In this document: positions 50,424 to 58,043 of the stretch, piece after piece
Position numbering within the stretch: the first letter of the stretch is position 1
Layout: every line of letters begins with the position of its first letter
NCBI GenBank assembly: GCA_903916255.1
Contig: CAIWVW010000132.1
Coordinates: forward strand, 43,689 to 107,688
Direction: 5' to 3'
Length of the DNA stretch: 64,000 nucleotides
Source of the DNA: an uncultured Bacteroidota bacterium
GTDB lineage: Bacteria > Bacteroidota > Bacteroidia > JABEUT01
Notes under the pieces: generated by a model
The model's input: only the letters and a program-made list of their open reading frames with translations
The model's database searches: none
What the model was told of the DNA's origin: nothing
Translations under genes and position numbers: made by a program

Positions 50424-52202
50424 TTACCAGACAATAATCACCTGTCCTGCACCACCGCTAGAGCCGTTCCATCCGCCTGCCCAGTCATTGTCTCCGCTTC
50501 CGCCACCACCGGGCGCACTTCCGTTAGTACCTGTAGAACTGGTAGTTGTACCACAATTAGTATTAAACTGTCCTGCACCTCCTGGGTAAACCCCTGCACC
50601 TCCCGCAGCGGTACCGCTGCAAATTCCGTTGGCCACTGCTGCTCCGTTTCCGGCCGAACCGCCGCCGCCGCCGCCTGTTCCGGTGTAACCATTAGCAGCA
50701 TTGGTTCCGTTATAGCCTTTACTTCCGCCGCCGCCCGAATAAATGGTTATTCCCGGGCCTGTTCCAGTGCTTCCGCCTGCTCCTCCGGCAATATTTATGC
50801 CTGTGTTAGTATTTGTTTGCGTTAATCCGCCTGCTCCTCCGGCTGCCGTCCATGTGGTTGCACCTATTACTAATGTAGTAGTTCCACCCAAGCCTCCATT
50901 AGTAGGTGAAGTAGTTCCGGCCGCTCCTCCCGCCCCGGTTGTAATGGTTACTGCTGCACCTGAAGCTACCGCAGGTGTTGCTTTTACACATGCACCACCA
51001 CCTCCTCCTCCTCCATTAACAAAATCTGGTCCTGTACCCACACCTGCGCCGCCGCCGCCGCCGCCGCCCCATAAATAAATGGTGGCTGTGGTTGCACCAC
51101 AGGGCACTGTAGTGGTTTGGTTACCGGCAACGTAAGTAAATATTTCAACCGCGGGAACAACAGTAATCATAACCGATGTGGAAGCAACACTGGAGCCGCA
51201 AGAATTTGTGGCAGATACAGAAAGATTGAACGTGCTTAAAGAGGCAACATTAGCACAACTGATAGTAACAGTTGGGGTAGGTGTTGATGCCTGAACAATA
51301 GCTACAGCATTATTACTGCTATACCATTGATAAGAGGTTGCACCTGCTACGGCAGGAACTGAATATTGCACCGTATTGGTATTTGCCAGCAATGTATTAT
51401 TTCCGGCACAGGTAAGATTGGAAGGAGTAGCAGGCGCAGGAGGAATGCCGTTACACGTACAAACTATATTTTGCCAGGATGTTCCATTATAAAACATGAA
51501 ACAATTAGTAGTCGTATTAAAATACATTAAACTTGTGGCAGTTCCGGCAGGATTAGCTGCAAGGCGGGGAATTAATAATCCTTGGGTAGTAGAAGTAACG
51601 TCCAAAGCTGCCGCTGCATTGGGAGCATTGGTTCCGATACCTACTTGCCCCGAAATAATTGCGCCATTGGCAGGAGCCGCATTATTTCCTGCGTAGGTGC
51701 CTATAGATACATTTCCATTAACATCTAAGGTACTTACTGGTGTTATCGCGGAAGGTGAAATTCCCATACCAATTCCGTTATCCTGTGCAACTCCGGTACC
51801 TAAAGTGGTTCCGTTTGGGGTCCAGCGAGCTAAGTAATTTAAAGTACCTGAACCGCTTAAGGGGCCACCTGCTCCCCCTGCCATAGATACCCAGGTGCTT
51901 CCGGTGTTATTCCAATAATATAAGCCGGCAGGTGCAGTTCCGGCACCTGTAGCATATATAATAATACCATTAGATTGGGCTGCAGTTCCGGATAATTGAA
52001 AACTGGTAAGAGGAAGATTAAGGTTGACATACGGGGGAAGAAGACCGACAGTTCCGGCTGTGTTATGATTGCTTAAATCAAGAATAGCGCTTACATATGC
52101 GCTATTGCCGGATGTGTTTATGGCTACATTTTGTGAGTATAGTATGGAAGAAACTCCAATACATAACAAAATCAACAATGATTTCAGGGTAGTTTTTCTC
52201 AT
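50424..52202 (-). CDS. Modular surface protein, copy C, with Ig-like and glycine-rich domains
   Basis: The 592-residue protein shares with copies A and B a signal peptide, the mature start QNVAINTSGNSAYVSAILDL and the module GSGTLNYLARWTPNG. Then follows TQGLLIPRLAANPAGT with a STTQ-like fold, an Ig-like domain (PAPATPSNLTCAGNNTLLAN to about residue 350), and an extremely Gly-rich C-terminal third (WGGGGGGGAGVGTG, GGAGGSTGTGPGITIYSGGGG) ending AGQVIIVW. Such glycine-rich domains occur in phage and bacterial adhesin tips. No T9SS signal is seen. I infer a surface fibre or adhesin. Confidence 0.75.
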   Translation of the reverse strand: MRKTTLKSLLILLCIGVSSILYSQNVAINTSGNSAYVSAILDLSNHNTAGTVGLLPPYVNLNLPLTSFQLSGTAAQSNGIIIYATGAGTAPAGLYYWNNTGSTWVSMAGGAGGPLSGSGTLNYLARWTPNGTTLGTGVAQDNGIGMGISPSAITPVSTLDVNGNVSIGTYAGNNAAPANGAIISGQVGIGTNAPNAAAALDVTSTTQGLLIPRLAANPAGTATSLMYFNTTTNCFMFYNGTSWQNIVCTCNGIPPAPATPSNLTCAGNNTLLANTNTVQYSVPAVAGATSYQWYSSNNAVAIVQASTPTPTVTISCANVASLSTFNLSVSATNSCGSSVASTSVMITVVPAVEIFTYVAGNQTTTVPCGATTATIYLWGGGGGGGAGVGTGPDFVNGGGGGGGACVKATPAVASGAAVTITTGAGGAAGTTSPTNGGLGGTTTLVIGATTWTAAGGAGGLTQTNTNTGINIAGGAGGSTGTGPGITIYSGGGGSKGYNGTNAANGYTGTGGGGGGSAGNGAAVANGICSGTAAGGAGVYPGGAGQFNTNCGTTTSSTGTNGSAPGGGGSGDNDWAGGWNGSSGGAGQVIIVW

Positions 52203-52420
52203 TTGGTTAATAATAATGTTAATAACTTTTTTATGATGCCTTTACTGCAATTTAATAGTTTTTTAATGGACAATCATGATGGTTTAATCATATTTTTAAT
52301 ATGAAAATTCCAAATGCTTGGCGTTCAGGCAATAAATTTTATGATATTTTGTAACCTTTACATGAAATTTCACGTAAAAAATCAGTTAAAGCGATTAAAT
52401 CCAGTAATTAAAGGATTTAA

Positions 52421-55171
52421 TCAATGCGCCTCCAGCCAATTTTTCCCCACTCCCATATTTACTTCTATCGGCACTTCCAGTTTCAGGGCGTGTTTCATTT
52501 TATTTTCGACTAATGGTTTCAAGGTATCCAGTTCATCGGGATAGGCATCAAAAACCAATTCATCATGCACCTGCAACACCATTTTCGAGCGTAACTTTTC
52601 GTGCTTCATGGCATCATGAATGTGAATCATAGCCACCTTAATCATATCTGCTGCAGAGCCTTGTATGGGTGCATTAATGGCATTGCGTTCGGCAAAGCCG
52701 CGCACCGCATAATTGCGGGAATTGATGTCGGGCAAATACCGCCTGCGGCCCATCATAGTTTCTACATAGCCTTTGCTTCTGGCTGACTCGATACTGTTAT
52801 CCATATATTTTTTAATGCCCGGATATTGTGTAAAATATTGTGTGATGATTTCGGTGGCTTCCTTGCGGGCAATACCTAATCGTTGGGATAACCCGAATGC
52901 CGAAATGCCATAAATAATTCCAAAGTTTACGGTCTTCGCGTTGCGGCGCATTTCTGAAGTAACCGCATCAAGGGCCACGCCATATATCCTCGCCGCAGTA
53001 GCAGCATGGATATCTAAATTATGCCGGAAGGCTTCTATCATGGCTGCATCTCCGCTTAGCGAAGCGATAATGCGTAATTCAATTTGTGAATAATCTGCCG
53101 AAAGCAATACCATATTTTCATGCGCCGGAACAAATGCTTTACGAATTTCACGGCCTCTTTCGGTGCGGATAGGTATGTTTTGCAAATTCGGATTATCGGA
53201 ACTCAACCTTCCGGTTACGGCCACCACCATATTAAAGGTAGTGTGTATCCTTCCCGTTTTATTATCCACCATCAGTGGAAGGGCATCCACATACGTATTT
53301 TTCAGTTTTTGCAGTTCGCGGTAATCCAATATTTTATCTACAATTGGATGTACTCCGGTAAGCTCGGTCAATACTTCTTCTCCTGTGGAATATTGGCCTG
53401 TTTTGGTCTTTTTTACCTTATCGGTGATTTTTAATTTGTCGAATAATATCTCCCCAACCTGCCTCGGCGAATCAATATTGAATTCTGTTTCTGCCAGTTT
53501 CCAAATGTCGGTTTTCAGTGTTTCAATATCTCCGGTTAATTCATTTGAAATTTCTTTCAATGCGCCTTTATCCACCTTTATTCCTTCCACTTCCATTTCG
53601 CTCAGAACTTTTTCCAACGGAATTTCTACATCTTCAAACAGTTTACGTACCGAAATCTCATCCAGTTTGGGCGACATGGCATCATACAAACGGAAAATCA
53701 TATCGGCACGTTCGCAACAAACCTGCATAATCTGTTCGTTGGAAACCATATCCATGGTTAATTGCTCCTTCAGTGTTTTCCTGCTTTCGGCACCAAATTC
53801 AGGTATGTGGATACCCAATGTGTTTTGTGCAATATCGGGTAAATAGTGCGGAGATTCGGGCCTGATAAGGAATTGCGCAATCATCACATCAAACAATTCG
53901 CCTTCAATGGTAATTTTATGCTGAGAAAGGAAATTTAAATTTTGCTTTATATCATATCCTGTTTTCTTGATGCTTTTCTTTTCCAACACATCTTTCAATG
54001 CCTCCCATTTCTTTTCGCTGTGCTCGGAAAGGCTTATGTAATGGGCTTCCCCCGCTTTTGTGCTGAACCCGATTCCATTACATGTATGGCCATTCATAGC
54101 CATATAATATCCTATTCGTTCTGCATGATGTAATTTGGAAACAATCGTTTCAACATCTGTAATCTCATCGTAATGTGTGGCAATTTTTTCAGCCACAATT
54201 TTCGGTTCAGAAAATAAATCTTCATTTGTGGAACTTTCAACTTTCAGCTTTTCACTTTCTACTGATGATTGGCTTTCTCCCGGAAAATAATCTTTCATCA
54301 CCCTGGTGGCAACCGTTTTAAATTCCAATTCATTCAGCACTTCCAGCAATGCCTGTTTATCGGGCGATTTGCGTTGCATATCATCCAGACTAAAGGGTAA
54401 ATCCACATCGCAAATAATAGTCGCCAGTTTTTTAGACTGAACCGCCATTTCCCCATTCAACTCAACTTTTTCTTTGAGTTTGCCTTTTAATTTATCCGTG
54501 TTGGCAAGCATATTCTCTATACTGCCAAAATCTTTAATCAATTGAATGGCGGTCTTTTCACCTACGCCTGGTATGCCGGGAATATTATCCACCGCATCAC
54601 CCATCAGGCCTAATATATCTATTAGCTGCCTTACATTTTCAATCTGCCATTTGGCGCAAATTTCCTTGCATCCCAATATTTCCGGGGGGTTGCCTTTGTT
54701 TGATGGTTTGTAAATAAAAACATGGTCGGTTACCAATTGCCCGTAATCTTTGTCCGAGGTCATCATGTAGACTTCAAATCCATCTTTTTCGGCATGTTTG
54801 GCTAATGTGCCTATAATATCATCGGCTTCGTAACCGTCTTTCATCAGCACCGGAATTCCAAATGCTTCCGCAATGCGGATAATATAGGGCACTGCTATGA
54901 TAATATCTTCCGGTGTTTCGGCACGCTGGGCTTTGTAGTTGGCATCCATCTCGTGGCGCACAGTTGGCGCATGGGTATCAAAAACAATGGCTATATGTGT
55001 AGGTTTTTCCTTTTGAAATACTTCCAGCAACGTATTGGTGAAGCCAAACATGGCATTTGTATTCAATCCTTTGGAGGTGACCCGCGGGTTGCTGCTGAAT
55101 GCAAAATAGGCTCTGTAAACCAAAGCCATGGCGTCTAATAAAAACAGTTTGCGGTGATGGTCGGGCGTCAT
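52421..55171 (-). CDS. polA: DNA polymerase I
   Basis: The 916-residue protein has an N-terminal 5'-nuclease (residues 1-290; MMTSDKDYGQL, LMGDAVDNIPGIPGVGEKTA), a central 3'-5' exonuclease-like domain (about 330-510) and the C-terminal polymerase. Polymerase motif A is LLSADYSQIELRIIASLSGD, motif B is AKTVNFGIIYGISAFG and motif C is VLQVHDELVFDA. Where proofreading enzymes have Asp-x-Glu after the first strand, this protein has RIGYYMAMNG (352-361), so the exonuclease site looks degenerate. A Ser/Glu/Lys linker near residue 315 is encoded by AAAGT words. It acts in repair and Okazaki-fragment processing. Confidence 0.96.
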   Translation of the reverse strand: MTPDHHRKLFLLDAMALVYRAYFAFSSNPRVTSKGLNTNAMFGFTNTLLEVFQKEKPTHIAIVFDTHAPTVRHEMDANYKAQRAETPEDIIIAVPYIIRIAEAFGIPVLMKDGYEADDIIGTLAKHAEKDGFEVYMMTSDKDYGQLVTDHVFIYKPSNKGNPPEILGCKEICAKWQIENVRQLIDILGLMGDAVDNIPGIPGVGEKTAIQLIKDFGSIENMLANTDKLKGKLKEKVELNGEMAVQSKKLATIICDVDLPFSLDDMQRKSPDKQALLEVLNELEFKTVATRVMKDYFPGESQSSVESEKLKVESSTNEDLFSEPKIVAEKIATHYDEITDVETIVSKLHHAERIGYYMAMNGHTCNGIGFSTKAGEAHYISLSEHSEKKWEALKDVLEKKSIKKTGYDIKQNLNFLSQHKITIEGELFDVMIAQFLIRPESPHYLPDIAQNTLGIHIPEFGAESRKTLKEQLTMDMVSNEQIMQVCCERADMIFRLYDAMSPKLDEISVRKLFEDVEIPLEKVLSEMEVEGIKVDKGALKEISNELTGDIETLKTDIWKLAETEFNIDSPRQVGEILFDKLKITDKVKKTKTGQYSTGEEVLTELTGVHPIVDKILDYRELQKLKNTYVDALPLMVDNKTGRIHTTFNMVVAVTGRLSSDNPNLQNIPIRTERGREIRKAFVPAHENMVLLSADYSQIELRIIASLSGDAAMIEAFRHNLDIHAATAARIYGVALDAVTSEMRRNAKTVNFGIIYGISAFGLSQRLGIARKEATEIITQYFTQYPGIKKYMDNSIESARSKGYVETMMGRRRYLPDINSRNYAVRGFAERNAINAPIQGSAADMIKVAMIHIHDAMKHEKLRSKMVLQVHDELVFDAYPDELDTLKPLVENKMKHALKLEVPIEVNMGVGKNWLEAH
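54231..54265. repeat. AAAGTT-word repeat inside the polA linker
   Basis: On the minus strand this segment reads GAAAGTGAAAAGCTGAAAGT followed by TGAAAGTTCC, the same words as in the intergenic AAAGTT tracts. It encodes SEKLKVESS in the linker between the 5'-nuclease and exonuclease-like domains of PolA. Confidence 0.5.
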
Positions 55172-55212
55172 TCAGTATAAAGTTAAAAGTTTGTAAAGTT
55201 CATAAAGTTATG
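55172..55212. repeat. AAAGTT-word repeat before polA
   Basis: ATAAAGTTAAAAGTTTGTAA then AGTTCATAAAGTTATGG lies directly upstream of the polA start codon (minus strand). It is of the same kind as those before the dioxygenase, marC-like and rpiB genes. Confidence 0.5.
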
Positions 55213-55315
55213 GATTTCACTTTCCAATCGTTTACCATGCAAAAGAAAGAAAAAAATCCGGTTAAAAGACCGACGGTTTATAATTAAATAGTTCCCAACT
55301 AAAAGCAGGGAAATA

Positions 55316-55323
55316 TATCTTTG
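55316..55323 (+). promoter_or_regulatory. Candidate -7 promoter box TATCTTTG
   Basis: TATCTTTG matches the Bacteroidota -7 consensus and lies 8 bp before the ATG at 55332. A short or absent leader is implied. The -33 region is weak. Confidence 0.4.
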
Positions 55324-55331
55324 CCCTTCAG

Positions 55332-55586
55332 ATGAATGAAGAAAAAAATAGAGCGGGTAAGAAAAAAGGGAAGCCTGTGTTTCGTGCAATTATAGAGGCG
55401 GGGTCTATTATTTTCCTGTTCTATTCCAACCTTTTAATGGGTGAATATTCCCATTCCGGGCAGGGTAATACCAAAGGGTTTTTGTGGGCCTTGCAGGATA
55501 TTTTTACCCTGCCGAATTTCGGTATAGCCGTTGTTTCCTCCCTTATAGGCTATTTGGGAATTGAGTTCCTGCGGAAGAAATTGTAA
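55332..55586 (+). CDS. Small membrane protein of unknown function
   Basis: The 84-residue protein starts with a basic segment (NRAGKKKGKPVFRA) and has two likely membrane segments, IIEAGSIIFLFYSNLLMGEY and IAVVSSLIGYLGIEFL, joined by a loop with SGQGNTKG. It ends RKKL. No family is recognised, though similar two-helix proteins occur in Bacteroidota. It is monocistronic, divergent from polA and 91 bp before osmC. Confidence 0.6.
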   Translation: MNEEKNRAGKKKGKPVFRAIIEAGSIIFLFYSNLLMGEYSHSGQGNTKGFLWALQDIFTLPNFGIAVVSSLIGYLGIEFLRKKL

Positions 55587-55655
55587 AATTTCCCGATGTG
55601 AATAATTGGTTGATAATTGGTTTGGTTGAAACAAATTACCAAAACCCTACGTATG

Positions 55656-55663
55656 TAGATTTG
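55656..55663 (+). promoter_or_regulatory. Candidate -7 box TAGATTTG before the OsmC gene
   Basis: TAGATTTG fits TAnnTTTG and lies 14 bp before the ATG at 55678. No -33 element at proper spacing is clear. Confidence 0.35.
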
Positions 55664-55677
55664 TAAAAACATATTGT

Positions 55678-56103
55678 ATGGCGAAAATTTTACTTGAACG
55701 TGTTAAGGGTGATTTTGGATTTGAAGCGAAAGACGCTTTTGGGAATACCGTAAAAATGGACACCAGCGAGGAAACCGGAGGAAATAATTTCGGCGTGCGC
55801 CCCATGCAAATGCTGCTGATGGGCATAGGCGGATGCAGCGCGATTGATATTGTTACCATCCTGAAAAAACAGCGCCAACATATTGATGATTTCAAAATAG
55901 AGATAGAAGGGGAGCGCGAACCGGGAAAAGAGCCATCACTTTGGCAAAACGTGCGTATCAAATATTTCCTGAAAGGAAAAATAGAACCTGAAAAAGCCAA
56001 GCGCGCCTGTGAACTTTCTATGGGAAAATATTGCTCGGTGGCGGCAACCTTGTTGAAGGCTGGCAGTAAAATTACCTGGAGCGTTAAGCTGAATGGAGAA
56101 TAA
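55678..56103 (+). CDS. OsmC-family peroxiredoxin-like protein
   Basis: The 141-residue protein has the OsmC/Ohr fold: an N-terminal strand pair (DFGFEAKDAFGN), PMQMLLMGIGGCSAIDIVTI with Cys53 at the start of a helix, and YCSVAATLLKAG with Cys119. These two Cys form the redox pair that reduces organic hydroperoxides in Ohr/OsmC proteins. This YhfA-like branch is often of uncertain function. It is monocistronic; a toxin-antitoxin pair lies on the opposite strand 18 bp downstream. Confidence 0.92.
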   Translation: MAKILLERVKGDFGFEAKDAFGNTVKMDTSEETGGNNFGVRPMQMLLMGIGGCSAIDIVTILKKQRQHIDDFKIEIEGEREPGKEPSLWQNVRIKYFLKGKIEPEKAKRACELSMGKYCSVAATLLKAGSKITWSVKLNGE

Positions 56104-56121
56104 TTTTTTCTACGTATTTAA

Positions 56122-56451
56122 TTAAGGCGCCAGGAGGTCAATAAGTAATTGTAGTTCCTTATCCGAAATGGTTTCCTTTTCACTCTTATCGTAAATATCT
56201 ATCAGGTAAACTGTTTTGGCAGTAATCCGGATATATGTAATAAGCCTGGCTCCGCCTGATTTTCCTTTTCCTTTGGATGCTATTGCGATGCGTATTTTAT
56301 AACAGTCTTTCCCTAAAGGGTTTCCCTGAAAAGGGTTTTGAATCAATAATGTTATTAAGGGAGCTAAATCTGTCTTGAGTGACTTATACTTTTTTGAAAG
56401 ACGCTTGATTTTTCTTTCAAAAGGTCCGGTAGCTATTACCTCATAGCTCAT
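56122..56451 (-). CDS. RelE/ParE-family toxin
   Basis: The 109-residue protein has MSYEVIATGPFERKIKRLSK, an N-terminal helix pair (KSLKTDLAPLITLL), then LGKDCYKIRIAIASKGKGKS with conserved basic residues, GGARLITYIRITAKTVYLID and IYDKSEKETISD, a frequent end of this toxin family. It overlaps the antitoxin gene by 11 bp. The GKGKSGGAR loop is typical of a subfamily of RelE toxins in Bacteroidota. mRNA cleavage activity is inferred. Confidence 0.85.
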   Translation of the reverse strand: MSYEVIATGPFERKIKRLSKKYKSLKTDLAPLITLLIQNPFQGNPLGKDCYKIRIAIASKGKGKSGGARLITYIRITAKTVYLIDIYDKSEKETISDKELQLLIDLLAP

Positions 56452-56653
56452 TCAGGAGAGCTTTAGCGGTTTTAAGTTTTTTCTTCCCTTTAAGATGAAG
56501 TTTCACATCGCTAAATGCTTCATCCAGATTATGAATAGCTTCTTCTTTGCCGGGATTATCTATTGTACTAAGTATATGTACATACTTTAAACTCTTCAAC
56601 AATTCCATCACGAAAGAAGCGCGTTTATCTTCAATATCCAGTATTAGTTTCAT
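56441..56653 (-). CDS. Antitoxin partner of the RelE/ParE-like toxin
   Basis: I start this gene at the ATG 56651-56653, giving a 70-residue protein (MKLILDIEDKRASFVMELLK) that matches small Bacteroidota antitoxins. The longer reading frame to 56830 would add a basic, Cys-containing leader and run towards the divergent glycosyltransferase promoter. The sequence has an N-terminal strand and helix pair and a charged C-terminal helix (FSDVKLHLKGKKKLKTAKALLNEL end region). It precedes and overlaps the toxin gene by 11 bp. Confidence 0.75.
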   Translation of the reverse strand: MKLILDIEDKRASFVMELLKSLKYVHILSTIDNPGKEEAIHNLDEAFSDVKLHLKGKKKLKTAKALLNEL

Positions 56654-56849
56654 AATAGCTATTTGTTGCAAATATAAGGAAAAATGCTTTATCCCCGCCC
56701 ATTGCGGCTTGAATACCTTGAACGCATCCTCTTTAAGTTTTAATAATTTAAGAAGGAAGGAAGCCCCGTCATACCAAGTTTTAATATAGATGTTACATTT
56801 GTCCTTTCTTTGGCGGCGAATATGCTGCACGAGTTAACTATTTGCACAC

Positions 56850-58037
56850 ATGAAGTTATTGGTTGTAATACCCGCCCTAAACGAAGAACAAAGCATTGAA
56901 AGCATTGTTCAGCGGACCTATGAGGCGAAGGAGCACATCATAAAAAACGGACAGATAACTTCGGTGGATATTGTTGTGGTGAGCGATGGCTCAACAGACA
57001 ACACCGTGAAAATTGCATCCTCGCTAAGCGATAAAACGAACCTGATAATATTTGAAAAAAACCGCGGATATGGTGCAGCCATAAAGGCCGGTTGGGACAG
57101 CATGCCCGACGCTGACCTCTTGGGTTTTATTGATGCCGATGGCACCTGTGAACCCAAATTTTTTGGCGATTTGTGCAATATGATAGTTACCGATAAGGCC
57201 GATGTGGTGTTAGGTTCGCGCCTGAATAAAAACAGCGAAATGCCATTAATACGCCGATTGGGAAATACAATCTTTTCCATTCTGCTTTCGCTGGTGGCCG
57301 ACCAAAAAGTGGGCGACACCGCCAGCGGAATGCGTGTAATCCGCAGGACGGCTTTAAATGAAATAATGCCGCTTCCCGACGGGTTAAATTTTACTCCCGC
57401 CATGAGCGCCCGTGTTATTTTGGGTGGCAGCCTGAAAATAATGGAAAAGGATATGCCTTATTCCGAAAGGGAAGGCGAATCGAAATTGAGTGTGTGGAAA
57501 GACGGCAAACGGTTTCTGGCGGTAATACTGGAAAATATTTTCCTTTACGTCCCATTCCGAATTTATAATTATGCAGCTGCTTTTTTCCTGCTGTTTGCGT
57601 TTGCCTTAATGCTTAATCCTATCTTGTTTTACATACCCAATCATTATTTGTTGGAAGAAATGATTTACCGTTTCCTGGTTTCTGATGTTTTTGGAATCAT
57701 TGGCGTTTTATTGTTGAGCATGTCCAGCCTTTCGCGCAATGTGGTGTATTCCACATTGCAATCTAAAAAGGTACGGAAAAAAACGTTGGTGTATTATATG
57801 TTTGAGCACCCTACAGCAATAGTTTTAAGCATTATTTGTTTTATAATTGGCAGTGCATTAATTTTCAACAGCATTTACCAGCGCCTTACCACGGCGCATA
57901 CCAATGAGCATTGGTCACGTTACATAACTATGATTTTCTTTTACCTGACTGGAACAATAATTCTACTTACCTACTTCGCCAATCGAGTGATGGGCTTGGT
58001 AAGAGAGCGGATGAATTATCTGAATTCGAAAAGATAA
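56850..58037 (+). CDS. Family 2 glycosyltransferase with C-terminal membrane helices
   Basis: The 395-residue protein has a GT-A domain: MKLLVVIPALNEEQSIESIV, DIVVVSDGSTDNTVKIASSL, GYGAAIKAGWDSMP and DADGTCEP (the DxD-type motif). These are followed by GDTASGMRVIRR and four C-terminal membrane helices. It resembles dolichol/undecaprenyl-phosphate mannosyl- or glucosyltransferases that supply lipid-linked sugars. The next gene, on the opposite strand, encodes a membrane glycosyltransferase that could use such a donor. Confidence 0.93.
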   Translation: MKLLVVIPALNEEQSIESIVQRTYEAKEHIIKNGQITSVDIVVVSDGSTDNTVKIASSLSDKTNLIIFEKNRGYGAAIKAGWDSMPDADLLGFIDADGTCEPKFFGDLCNMIVTDKADVVLGSRLNKNSEMPLIRRLGNTIFSILLSLVADQKVGDTASGMRVIRRTALNEIMPLPDGLNFTPAMSARVILGGSLKIMEKDMPYSEREGESKLSVWKDGKRFLAVILENIFLYVPFRIYNYAAAFFLLFAFALMLNPILFYIPNHYLLEEMIYRFLVSDVFGIIGVLLLSMSSLSRNVVYSTLQSKKVRKKTLVYYMFEHPTAIVLSIICFIIGSALIFNSIYQRLTTAHTNEHWSRYITMIFFYLTGTIILLTYFANRVMGLVRERMNYLNSKR

Positions 58038-58043
58038 ATCTTT

